NCBI GenBank assembly: GCA_963693365.1
Contig: CAVNZM010000001.1
Span: forward strand, 12,772,001 to 12,836,000
DNA from: Amoebidium appalachense
Lineage: Eukaryota; Ichthyosporea
Direction of reading: 5' to 3'
Length of the DNA stretch: 64,000 nt
A model generated the notes under the pieces. The model was given only the letters and a program-made list of their open reading frames with translations. It was not told where the DNA came from and did not search any database. How positions within the stretch are numbered: the stretch's first letter is position 1; the number at the start of each line of letters is the position of its first letter. The position numbers and the translations under genes are program-made. Shown here in pieces: positions 12,771 through 23,028 of the stretch.

Positions 12771-12920
12771 TGTTGGAATACGTCACCATGTATGACAGCA
12801 AGAGCCTTGAAGTATGTATGTGTCCTAGCTTGTTTGTATTCGTGTCTGCTTTCCTTCTTTGTGCTCTCTCTCTCTCTCTCTCTCTCTTTCTCCCTCTCCC
12901 TCTCTCTCTCTCTCTCTCTT

Positions 12921-12998
<78 letters not shown>

Positions 12999-13747
12999 CC
13001 CCCCCCCCCCCCGTATCTCTCTCTCCCTAAGGCTTGTTTCTGTGGGCACAGATATCTGTAGATCTGTGCACACCTGGCTCTCTTGCCTGATAAGAACTTA
13101 TTGTATTTTATTTCTGTTTGCTCTCCTCTGTTTATCTGAGAGGTAGCGTGATTGGCTAGCCTCACTGGTTGTCTTTCCTTTATTTCAAAATGGCTTAGTT
13201 TTGTTCTCAAAAGGATGGCTCGCCAATAGTCGCGAGCGAGTACATCTGTAGATTGTGTTGTGCATTCCTGTCTATTAATATATGTGTGTTGTGATTGGAC
13301 AATAGATATATATGGAATTCGGTTTATTGCAAAGTGTCTTCACTTTGAGAGTGTCGACTATTAGGAAATATATGTATTTAAATAAGTTTCTTTATAGAGA
13401 CGAACATAAATATATATGTGAGTTAATAGTGACTAGATGTATAATTACTTAATTTATTTAAGTAAGAGTTTCTAAACTTTAGTTTAATCGGAAGTTGGAA
13501 TGCGTATGCTCTGTCGGAATGTGTTTTTCTATCTTCTGATAGAACCGATTGGTTCTCCCTCTTTAGTTGTGATAAGGTGATAAGTCGCAAGTACAAAAGG
13601 AACCGAGAGCACAATAAAGATTCAGTTGTTGTTTGAAATCTTTCAATGTCTCGTGAACAACTCCGATTGCCCTCTCATTAATGTGTTAGTCGTGTTTTAC
13701 ATGACACCTCTGTGCACTCTGCTCCCTTAGACCCGTACAAAACAACA
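12771..13747 (+). repeat. 5' LTR of copia family 2 (977 bp)
   Basis: It begins TGTTGGAATACG and ends AACAACA. It contains about 130 bp of CT repeats and a C-run (12868-13012). AATAAA at 13613-13618 is a plausible polyadenylation signal. Confidence 0.95.
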
Positions 13748-13866
13748 GGTTAAAGGCCCAGTTTTCGCACGCTCTCGCAACACATACTCTCGCTGCAATC
13801 GAAAATATTCAAATTTGAATACCGATCTGATTCCTCTCTCACGCATCATCTGACTGATTGATCACC

Positions 13867-14787
13867 ATGTCGGAGAAACCTGCGTATCTCAACCTCACCC
13901 CCTGGAAAGGGGATGACACCACGGACAAGAAGTCCGGCAAACGTCTCACCTATTATGAGTGGGAACCCGTCATCTTCCGGTACCTACGTACTACCACCGC
14001 GGCCAAGTTAGTGCCCGTCATCAAGGCCCCCGAGTGGGTCGACCCTTCCGACGAGAACGAGTGGCACGGCTATGACACTGAGGAGGCCTACACCGAGGCT
14101 TCCAACTTCCTTGAACAGATGTTTACTCAACTCGTCTCCAATGATGAGCTGTATAACTCTGGTCAAATCCACGATGATGTGTCACCTGCCCAAGCTTTCC
14201 ACAACCTCCGTATGACCTATGCGGCTGAACGTGAAGATCGTGCTCGTCAAATCCTCCTCGACTACCATGAGCTTGAACTCAAGGACTTCAAGACCGTCAC
14301 GGCCTACCTCACCATGGCACGCCGTCTGTGCACTACCCTGCACATCCTCGAAGAGCCCATCCCCCACAAGACTATGGTTGATAACTTCTTCATCCACCTC
14401 AAGAAGAACCGTAAGTTAGTTTGTACCGACATCCAGGCCATGATTGCCGACTACTTCCGTCGTACCATCAACTACGAGACCTACAACCGTCTAATCAGTG
14501 ACATCCGAGCTGCAGAGATCCGTGAAGGTCTCATCGACTCTGGGTCCGGGTCCTCCTCCACCGTCCGAACAGCACGTGCCCTGCAAAGCCGTGTCCTCAC
14601 CAAGGACGACCTCAGACACCGGATCCCCCGACGTGACAGCTCCGTCTCCCGTCACCCCCGTGGTCGTCCCACCGATCGATCCCCCTCAGTTGACCGTGAT
14701 TACTCCCGGTCCCGTTCCCCCGGCTATCGTTCCCGGTCACCCTACCCCCCACGTAAAGGGGGTAACCGTCATTCCCAGCCACCCTGA
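13867..14787 (+). CDS. Gag of copia family 2, ended by an in-frame TGA
   Basis: The start is ATG 13867 (MSEKPAYLNLTPWKG), in context ATCACCATGT. The product is a 306-residue capsid-type protein with an RS-rich tail (RSPSVDRDYSRSRSPGYRSR). The frame is closed by TGA at 14785-14787, but stays open in the same register beyond it. The next codons encode a zinc knuckle (CAYCHEDHHVTQC, one residue shorter than in family 1). The TGA is either a recent point mutation or a leaky stop dividing capsid from pol. Confidence 0.85.
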   Translation: MSEKPAYLNLTPWKGDDTTDKKSGKRLTYYEWEPVIFRYLRTTTAAKLVPVIKAPEWVDPSDENEWHGYDTEEAYTEASNFLEQMFTQLVSNDELYNSGQIHDDVSPAQAFHNLRMTYAAEREDRARQILLDYHELELKDFKTVTAYLTMARRLCTTLHILEEPIPHKTMVDNFFIHLKKNRKLVCTDIQAMIADYFRRTINYETYNRLISDIRAAEIREGLIDSGSGSSSTVRTARALQSRVLTKDDLRHRIPRRDSSVSRHPRGRPTDRSPSVDRDYSRSRSPGYRSRSPYPPRKGGNRHSQPP

Positions 14788-16713
14788 GCCAAGACCACTG
14801 GCTCCCTCGACTGTGCCTACTGTCACGAAGACCATCATGTCACACAGTGTGACAAACCTGGCTGCTCAATTGCCCGTCGTCATCGTGCCAGCACCAAGTC
14901 TGGAAAAGAGGTGCATTTTGCCCTCGTGTCCACCACGGCCTCCCTACCCATGGACCCCTGCTGGGACTCGGCTTCAAACGTCCACGTGTGCCCAGTAAAG
15001 GAGTACTTCTCTACTCTTGAGCCATGCCCCCCGACTGACGTCCACGGCCTCGGCATCGTCACTGCACATCACCGTGGTGTCATCAACCTGGCCGTCACCT
15101 ACAACGGAGTAACATCAGTACTGAGCCTCAACACCCTCTATGTACCCGACTCCCCAGCCTTCCTGATTTCACCCTCAATGGCCTCCAAGTCGGGTCTCCG
15201 TGCCCACCTCGATGATGAGGATGAATTCCCATCCTACCTCTACACTCGTGGTGGCAACATCGTGTGTTCCCTCACAGGCACAGATGGACTGTACTTCATC
15301 ACCGACTATGAGATACGTCCCTCCATCCCTCGGACCGTCACTGCTCTGGTAGCCAACGTCAAGGTCAACAATGATCCTCAGCTCTGGCACCACCGTCTCG
15401 GCCATCGTGCCCTGTCCACCCTCACCAAGATGGTGAGAGGTGACCTCGTGACAGGCCTCCCCTCATCCCTCTCAGTGGCTGACACCACTGACTGCTTCGG
15501 TTGTGTCTCCGGCAAGACCACCAAGGCCCCATTCTCCGGCACCAGAACCCAGTGCCCCTTCCCCGGTGCCAAGTGGCACATGGACTTCTTCGAGCCTCCC
15601 TGTGCCTCCTATGGTGGCTACAAGGTGGCCCTCGTGTGTACCTGTGATGCCTCCGGCTACACCATCGTGTACCTCCTCCGTGATCGATCCGAAAGTCTCG
15701 AATACGTCAAGGCCCTGGTTGAGACTACTGACAAGCAACCCGACAAGGTGGTGACCCACTTCCGATCAGACTCTGGGTCCGAGTTCACCTCCCATGCTAT
15801 GGAGCAGTACTGCCAGTCCAAGGGCATCATACAGGAATTTGCCCCGGTTGACTGCCCCCAACTCAACGGCTTCGTTGAACGTAAGATGAGGGATCTGCAG
15901 GAGATCGTTCGGTGCTTCCTTCATCAGGACAAGGCCGACTCCCTTTCCCCCAAGCTGTGGGGAGCTGCTCTCAAGCATGCTGCCTACATCATCAACGTGA
16001 CCCCGGCCAGAGCTGCCAATGGCCGTACCCCGTTTGAAATTTTCTACGGTGTCAAGCCTGACATCTCCCACCTGCACGTGTTCGGCTGCCCAGCCTCATT
16101 CTATGTACACGTCCCTGCATCCAAACGAGACAAGTTGGCCTCTACCGTCACACTCGGCACCTACGTGGGCTGGGATATCACCAACAAAGCCCACAAGATC
16201 ATGAATCTACGTGGCAACACGGTCAACCTCTACCGCGATGTCGTCTTCGACGAATCACAATTCACCACGGCATCCAATCAGATTTCTGTGCAGGCCACCA
16301 ATCAGACGACCTCAATCGATCCATCCCTGCATTCCGGAAATTCCAATTCCGATGACGATGAAATTCCGTCGGTGATTATCCGTCGTTCCCCCCGTCGTGT
16401 ACCTGCCCCCGTGGCTCCACCCACCCCCCCCCCCCCACCGGCCAGCAACCCCTGCTGCCGGCCCCTGCCGTCAATGACCACGTACCTGGTCATCTCACCC
16501 CGGTTCGTCCTGGGTCTCCGGAGTTCCACTCGGCCCCGTCCAGCCCCGTGTTATCCGACTCCCCCCTCAACACGGCACCAATCCCTGGCTTCCAGGCCCC
16601 CATCCCCGACCACCGAGTGTCTGTCCCAGACACCCCCCCGGCCCCTGAGCCCCTCCGTACCGTCCCCCGTCGTTCCTCCCGTCTCTCCTCCCGGCCTGCC
16701 ATGGCTATGGTGA
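14788..16713 (+). CDS. Zinc knuckle-protease-integrase of copia family 2
   Basis: The same frame as gag, after the TGA. Visible in order: CAYCHEDHHVTQC; protease-like site WDSASN (Ala where family 1 has Gly); pre-integrase HHRLGHRA and CFGC; integrase core WHMDFFEP, SDSGSEF and NGFVERK. At the C13 tract (16424-16436) the conserved linker PGSPEFHSAPSSP moves into the RT frame. Residues after about 16437 in this frame are therefore probably not native. It would cleave the polyprotein and insert the cDNA. Confidence 0.85.
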   Translation, partial: AKTTGSLDCAYCHEDHHVTQCDKPGCSIARRHRASTKSGKEVHFALVSTTASLPMDPCWDSASNVHVCPVKEYFSTLEPCPPTDVHGLGIVTAHHRGVINLAVTYNGVTSVLSLNTLYVPDSPAFLISPSMASKSGLRAHLDDEDEFPSYLYTRGGNIVCSLTGTDGLYFITDYEIRPSIPRTVTALVANVKVNNDPQLWHHRLGHRALSTLTKMVRGDLVTGLPSSLSVADTTDCFGCVSGKTTKAPFSGTRTQCPFPGAKWHMDFFEPPCASYGGYKVALVCTCDASGYTIVYLLRDRSESLEYVKALVETTDKQPDKVVTHFRSDSGSEFTSHAMEQYCQSKGIIQEFAPVDCPQLNGFVERKMRDLQEIVRCFLHQDKADSLSPKLWGAALKHAAYIINVTPARAANGRTPFEIFYGVKPDISHLHVFGCPASFYVHVPASKRDKLASTVTLGTYVGWDITNKAHKIMNLRGNTVNLYRDVVFDESQFTTASNQISVQATNQTTSIDPSLHSGNSNSDDDEIPSVIIRRSPRRVPAPVAPPTPPPPPASNPCCRPLPSMTTYLVISPRFVLGLRSSTRPRPAPCYPTPPSTRHQSLASRPPSPTTECLSQTPPRPLSPSVPSPVVPPVSPPGLPWLW

Positions 16714-18299
16714 GCATCTCCCGACCCAGCCTTGATGTGTCTCAGCTGCCCCGGTCAATTCAGAAGCTGTGCTCCGGCACCAAGGGTGATGAAGTGGTGA
16801 CTGCCCTCACTGCCGAGTACAAGGCTTTCATCGACAAGGACATCTTCGACGTAGTTGAGCCCCCCTCCGATGCCAACATCATCCGATTCAAGTGGATTGT
16901 CACGGAGAAGGTCCTCAACTCTGCTGGTGACACCAAGATCAAGGGTCGTGGTGTGGCCAAGGGTTTCACCCAAGTCTACGGTGTTGACTATGGTGAAAAC
17001 TCTTCCCCCGACGTCGTCATGTCCTCCTCCGTCCGTGCCCTGCTTGCCCTCGGTGTGCAACAGGACCACGAGATCCATCAACTCGACATCAGCACGGCCT
17101 TCCTCAACAGCCCCCTCGACGAGACTTTGTACATGGAGCAACCTCCTGGTTTTATCCTCCCTGGCAATGAACACAAAGTCTGGAAACTCAAGAAGGCCAT
17201 CTACGGACTCAAGCAGGCATCCCTGGCATGGTACGAGTTCTTCAACTCCATTCTCATTGCCCACGGCCTCACCCGTCTCCGTTCCGATCCGTGTGTCTAC
17301 TTCCGTCAGTTCCCCAACGGGCACATCATCCGTTCGGGCAACTACGTTGATGATGCCATCATCACCTGCACACGGCACTCCACCATCATGCAGGGGCTTG
17401 TTCGTCACATCACGAAGTCTGCCGAGTGCAAGGTCGGTCTGCCAGACATCTTCCTCGGCACCCAACTGCTGTACACCCGTGACTCCCTCAAGCTGCTGCA
17501 GTCCTCCTACATCAAGGACATCATCACCGACTTCAACCTAGTCGATGCCAAGCCTAAGGCCACCCCTATTCCCGTGGGCACCATCATCAACGAGACCTCC
17601 CTCTCATCCCTGCCCACCACCGTCCCCTACCGTGAACTCCTCGGCCGTCTGCTGTGGGTTGCTCGATGCTCCCGGCCTGACATCTCGTATGCCATTGGCT
17701 ACCTCGGCCGATTCAGCTCCAAGCCCACCAAGACTGCCTGGGAGCTTCTCCTCCGTGTCGTTCGTTACCTGCTCGGCACCATCAACCTCGGCCTCTACTA
17801 CAAGAAGAAGGCCCCCAACAGCAAGGTGCCCATCCTTGAGTGCTACTTGGATTCTGACTTTGCTGGTTGCCCCACCACCCGTCGTTCCACGTCTGGGTAC
17901 GTCATCCTCCTCGAAGGCACCCCCGTCACCTACCACTCCAAGCTGCAGACGATCACTGCAACTTCCACCTGTGAGGCCGAGCTCCTGGCCCTCAATGCTG
18001 CCGTGCAAGATGTTGTCTGGCACCGTGATCTACTAAAGGAGCTGGGCTACCCCATGACCGAGCCCACCCCCGTGTACTGTGACAATCAGTCCACCATTGC
18101 TCTGGTCCACTCCAACACCATCAAGCACCGGACCAAGCACATTGCCGTTCGTTACTTCAACACCAAGGACTACATCAACAGTGGGGACGTCACTGTCACC
18201 TACATCGACACCAAGAAGAACCTGGCCGACATCTTCACCAAGCCTCTGGCTGGTCCGGCCCACGACACACACCGTGCCAACCTCAGTCTCCGTGACTGA
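16437..18299 (+). CDS. Reverse transcriptase-RNase H of copia family 2
   Basis: The frame after the C13 tract runs from the PGSPEFHSAPSSP linker through RT (FKWIVTEK, QLDISTAFLN, YGLKQAS, YVDD) and RNase H (LDSDFAG, CEAELLAL, YCDNQSTIA). It ends in TGA at 18297-18299. All catalytic acidic residues are present. It is close to family 1 throughout, so the two families share a recent ancestor. Confidence 0.9.
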   Translation, partial: TGQQPLLPAPAVNDHVPGHLTPVRPGSPEFHSAPSSPVLSDSPLNTAPIPGFQAPIPDHRVSVPDTPPAPEPLRTVPRRSSRLSSRPAMAMVSISRPSLDVSQLPRSIQKLCSGTKGDEVVTALTAEYKAFIDKDIFDVVEPPSDANIIRFKWIVTEKVLNSAGDTKIKGRGVAKGFTQVYGVDYGENSSPDVVMSSSVRALLALGVQQDHEIHQLDISTAFLNSPLDETLYMEQPPGFILPGNEHKVWKLKKAIYGLKQASLAWYEFFNSILIAHGLTRLRSDPCVYFRQFPNGHIIRSGNYVDDAIITCTRHSTIMQGLVRHITKSAECKVGLPDIFLGTQLLYTRDSLKLLQSSYIKDIITDFNLVDAKPKATPIPVGTIINETSLSSLPTTVPYRELLGRLLWVARCSRPDISYAIGYLGRFSSKPTKTAWELLLRVVRYLLGTINLGLYYKKKAPNSKVPILECYLDSDFAGCPTTRRSTSGYVILLEGTPVTYHSKLQTITATSTCEAELLALNAAVQDVVWHRDLLKELGYPMTEPTPVYCDNQSTIALVHSNTIKHRTKHIAVRYFNTKDYINSGDVTVTYIDTKKNLADIFTKPLAGPAHDTHRANLSLRD

Positions 18300-18563
18300 C
18301 CCGTGCACTGGTGTTCATCATCGAGTGGTTTCTGAGTAGGTTGGGGCCCTGGACAGCAGTTGACACACCTACGGTGATCAAGATGCCTCCCAACGAAAGT
18401 CTACTACTCCTCATCGTTTCTCTTCATCAGTGGGGACTCTGTCTTACATCGTCATGTGTGTGCATCTTCAGTGGGGATTATTCTCCACCATCCGTCGTTT
18501 ATTTATATTCATATCCCACCATATATTGGTTTTCTTCTATATTCGACTTTATATATATGTCGA

Positions 18564-18737
18564 ACTGGGATGGCGTCCCAGTATAAATAATTATCTATAG
18601 CCATGGCGTGCTGGTTGACTGCCAGTCTAAACCTAGTCCACGGGATGCACCTTCCCCGTGTCTTAACTGGTTGACTACCAGTCTATAAATCAGTCCACAA
18701 GATGTTCATGCCTTGTGTTTACCTGGGTGGTCCCCAG
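18564..18737 (+). other. Array of four short hairpins in the family-2 3' region
   Basis: There are four inverted repeats of type CTGG-loop-CCAG with 5-nt loops beginning TG: 18564-18582, 18611-18625, 18666-18682 and 18723-18737. Each is followed by a TATAAA-like or CTAAA stretch. The middle two belong to a 56-bp tandem duplication with a second stem downstream (CACGGG/CCCGTG in one, CACAAG/CTTGTG in the other, both with 10-nt loops). Paired changes preserve the stem, which suggests RNA structure. Confidence 0.65.
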
Positions 18738-19018
18738 TATAAAACATTAGCCACCAACACGTCACACATACACTAGTGTTTCCTCTATATATATATATCG
18801 ACAATAATGAACCACCATGATTTATTGTTCCGAGTCTTCAGAGGCAACCGTCGTTGTGTGCCTCTTCAGTTTTGATTCTCTCCTTCCCACCTCAAGGATC
18901 TTCGGTTTGCATCCTCGAGTGGGGAAACTTGAGTGTGACGGCCCCTCCTGTGTTTGGACCTCATCTACCGTCACATCAACAGACACGAGAACACAAACTT
19001 CAACCCCTTGAGTGGGGA

Positions 19019-19202
19019 TGTTGGAATACGTCACCATGTATGACAGCAAGAGCCTTGAAGTATGTATGTGTCCTAGCTTGTTTGTATTCGTGTCTGCTTT
19101 CCTTCTTTGTGCTCTCTCTCTCTCTCTCTCTCTCTTTCTCCCTCCCCCCTCTCTCTCTCTCTCTCTTTCTCCCTCTCTCTCTCTCTCTCTCTCTCTCCGT
19201 CT

Positions 19203-19239
<37 letters not shown>

Positions 19240-19986
19240 CCCCCCCCCCCCCCCCCCGTATCTCTCTCTCCCTTGTTTCTGTGGGCACAGATATCTGTAG
19301 ATCTGTGCACACCTGGCTCTCTTGCCTGATAAGAACTTATTGTATTTTATTTCTGTTTGCTCTCCTCTGTTTATCTGAGAGGTAGCGTGATTGGCTAGCC
19401 TCACTCGTTGTCTTTCCTTTATTTCAAAATGGCTTAGTTTTGTTCTCAAAAGGATGGCTCGCCAATAGTCGCGAGCGAGTACATCTGTAGATTGTGTTGT
19501 GCATTCCTGTCTATTAATATATGTGTGTTGTGATTGGACAATAGATATATATGGAATTCGGTTTATTGCAAAGTGTCTTCACTTTGAGAGTGTCGACTAT
19601 TAGGAAATATATGTATTTAAATAAGTTTCTTTATAGAGACGAACATAAATATATATGTGAGTTAATAGTGACTAGATGTATAATTACTTAATTTATTTAA
19701 GTAAGAGTTTCTAAACTTTAGTTTAATCGGAAGTTGGAATGCGTATGCTCTGTCGGAATGTGTTTTTCTATCTTCTGATAGAACCGATTGGTTCTCCCTC
19801 TTTAGTTGTGATAAGGTGATAAGTCGCAAGTACAAAAGGAACCGAGAGCACAATAAAGATTCAGTTGTTGTTTGAAATCTTTCAATGTCTCGTGAACAAC
19901 TCCGATTGCCCTCTCATTAATGTGTTAGTCGTGTTTTACATGACACCTCTGTGCACTCTGCTCCCTTAGACCCGTACAAAACAACA
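19019..19986 (+). repeat. 3' LTR of copia family 2 (968 bp)
   Basis: It begins TGTTGGAATACG after the purine tract AGTGGGGA (19011-19018) and ends ACAACA, followed by GGCTC. It differs from the 5' LTR mainly in the number of CT repeats. Confidence 0.95.
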
Positions 19987-20480
19987 GGCTCAGACTCAGA
20001 ACCATCACCCTCACGAACGTCATCCCCATCCCCCACACGATCAGACACACCAGGAGAGCGCACAGGTGACTGGGGTTCGTAATCTGAGTCACTACCCTCG
20101 TCACTCTCAGACCCCGAGCTCTCGCTAGACCCATTCTGCTCCCACTCAGAATCATCAGATTCAGGCTCAACATGGAAAGCAGCAACATTAATAGGCCTAG
20201 TGCCCCGAAGAGTCCTGCGCCCACGCAACTGAGTAGCACTGCATAACACAACGGCCAGGTGTGTGCATGCCACGTGTCTCTGTATCGTCACAGCTTCCAG
20301 CCCAGACATGGGTGGAGCCATAATAAACACACGGTAATAATCAGCACACTCACCAGAATCATAAGGGGAACTCTCCCGACCACCCTCACGCGTGGCCGAA
20401 CGCCGGCCAGGCTCACGGCTGCGACTGCGGGAACGGCGCCCGCCTCTCTCAGCCCCAGTGCCAGCCATCTCAGCTGCACG
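19987..20480 (-). pseudogene. SR-rich reading frame, N-terminal part
   Basis: The minus-strand frame starts MAGTGAERGG, with an early RS stretch and a long acidic/Ser segment (EPESDDSEWEQNGSSESSG). It reaches the copia target site in the codons for SESEP. Across the excised element it reads on as DLTVPPHARD. It is therefore the front half of the frame at 12040-12770. A GTGAGT...TTATGCAG pair inside could be an intron, but the phases do not fit. The family is unrecognised. Confidence 0.5.
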
Positions 20481-21028
20481 TTCTTGCCACCACAGTGGCG
20501 CACACCAACGTGTCAAAAGGGTTCCCTACTGGTCGTGCCCACGGCCCCAACACCGTGACAGCAGCCTACTCCTCACAGTGGTCACTGTCACACAGTACCA
20601 CCGGTTGCACTTGCAAAGCACAGTGCAAGCAGCTCCAGCCACGCTGGCAGCCACCCACGTTCACGGTGAAAGTCGGAACGTCGCAGTAGCACGCCCGATA
20701 CCAAGTTGATGGCGCAAACATCCAAATGTGGCCAACAAATTTTAGGTATCCAATCACAGGAAAAAAGCGTGAATCGCAACCAATCACAAAGTTGTAACTA
20801 GGAGAAATTTCTTTGTCGTTCCGACTCGTTCGGATCTTGGCAACCGGGAGCGAGAGGTCCAAAGTTTCAAAGTTTCAAAGTATGTTACTGACATGCATGG
20901 TGCTCGAAGGTGAAAGCTGTAAAGGCTACCGTAGGCTACTCCTCACACTAACCAAATTACTAACATTTTTGACTCCTAAGGGAGCAGGTCTCTGAATCCT
21001 TCGAGGACGAAGGATCTTGAGGGGGGAG

Positions 21029-22286
21029 TGATGTGGTGTGACTGAAGCACACGCCGTTGAGAATCCCTACCACACTATGAACCAATGATATGGATGTAAT
21101 GATTACCATATATGGATAGCCTAGCTGAGCCCTGATCCCAGAGTACATGTATGACCGTCTGTAAATTTATATAAGTATTTGGGACTGGGAAGTAAAGCAG
21201 AGACATGCTGGTGCAGTGTAAAAACACCACAGACACACAACAACAAAACACGCGGGACGATCGAAGCAGTGTACACAACAGACATCAATGTTTAGACACG
21301 ACTAAACTAAATTTATTTCGATCTTGTTTATATATTCGAAATTCCCTTAAGTCAAACCTATCCGTGATTTCCGACCAGTCGGAAATCAGATCTGTCAATA
21401 AAAGAAACCAATCACTAAGTACTAATTGCTTTCAGAGAGATCTGGTACGCGGATATGTACAGGATAGGGCACAAACACTAGCGAAGATCAACTTGTGTCA
21501 TTATCGAGGCCCTGGGAGCGAGGGAAAGTTCTAACCTATGACACACTGCAAAGACTCAGACATACCACACTTAACCTTGATGATTGGTTAAAGCACGACA
21601 ACACATGAAAACTAAAGTAAATTAATGAAGTCTGATCACACATGTCAACCCAAGTGTAGCCTAAGTGTGTTACCGTCCAATCAACACATATTAAGTAACA
21701 CAAATCTGCCTAACATATATTGGTAGAAAAGAAATACGATTATACACATGAAAACAAGGAGAGAGAGAAAAGAAAATAAAGAAGGAGAAAGAGAAAGGAG
21801 AAGAGAGCACAGATCAACAAACGAGATAGCAATAGCATAACTATAACTAAAGATATTTATGTACACACGAACATATACACGTCTCTCCCTGAGTGGGTGG
21901 ATCCGTGTACACACATTAATATTCTAATCGATATTGCAACACACGATTAAAGCCGATACAACACGATTACAAGTATACAAGCATATCGGAGATCGATGCT
22001 ACACTTTACATAATAGGAGTGTGACATTTATACTAAGCATATGAACTGAAACATAACACAAACTGAAAAGATCTTACCTAACTAAAGTAGATACTACGTA
22101 CTACAACACCGTCACTCCTGAGCGGGTCTCAGTTGTCAGCTGAGATCAGTTGGACACAGGCACACATAAGGTCTTGCATTAACGATGGGTCACAGGTTGA
22201 GACATTCCCGAGACTCTATAAAGAACATATAGCACACAGACCACCACAGAGAACCCGAGAACCACATACACCCATATAACATAACA
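21029..22286 (+). mobile_element. Ty3/gypsy-type 3' LTR, split by a copia solo LTR
   Basis: A residual pol end (ESFEDEGS then stop) and a purine tract GAGGGGGGAG lead directly into TGATGTGGTG. This arrangement is typical of the 3' end of chromovirus-like Ty3/gypsy elements. A TATAAA at about 22218 and a CA end near 22286 fit an LTR of roughly 300 bp once the copia solo LTR is removed. No gypsy RT or integrase is visible upstream, so only this end survives. Confidence 0.6.
21160..22108 (-). repeat. Solo LTR of copia family 1
   Basis: About 949 bp, antisense, diverged from the other family-1 LTRs but complete (TG...CA ends). CCGTC duplications at 21155-21159 and 22109-22113 flank it. It is the footprint of an element lost by recombination between its LTRs. 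Confidence 0.93.
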
Positions 22287-22902
22287 TGTTTGAAGTGGTT
22301 CATATAACGGAGTTTTAGACAGGAGTTATAGATTGATAGGGTGCACGTGAAAGGCAACACAACATGTACACCATGGTTAATCTAAGGGAAGGCTTTCGCT
22401 GACTTTAATTTATTAGTTTTTTATTGGTGTTCCATCCATAGGCAGACTCTTAAAATTCCTCGTCCATATATGGAGCACCAGGCACGTATGCTATTGGCTA
22501 CTATTATACGGCTTACCGTTATACCTTGGTGCCCCTCCCCCCCCCCCCTCGTCCGCCACACCCACCCACTCACTCATTGACTCACTCACGTGTGCGCGCA
22601 CACACACGTCATGTGCAAGCACACCCATAAACACGGGCATGCGCACAAGCACATATGCGGGTGCACGCGTGCGCGCGCACGCATGCACGCCCTCACGCAC
22701 ACACGTGCACACACGCACGCATGCACACACACAAACATGCACACAGTGTAATGCACTCCGTGACGCGCACGTACGTGTGCACACACACACAGACATACAC
22801 ATGCGCGCACACATGTGCACTCGCACACAAAAACACACACACGTACACACGCACACACGCAGGCGCACGCACGCACGCACCGGGTGCACACACACACACG
22901 CC

Positions 22903-22952
<50 letters not shown>

Positions 22953-22964
22953 TACACACAAACA

Positions 22965-23028
<64 letters not shown>

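Larger units (their letters stand above)
12771..19986 (+). mobile_element. Full-length Ty1/copia LTR retrotransposon, family 2
   Basis: A 7216-bp element with LTRs at 12771-13747 and 19019-19986 and a perfect GGCTC target duplication (12766-12770 and 19987-19991). Gene order is copia type. Away from the CT/C microsatellite the LTRs are almost identical, so insertion is very recent. It interrupts the SR-rich antisense frame. One in-frame TGA in gag and one C13 frame shift are the only visible lesions. Confidence 0.96.
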
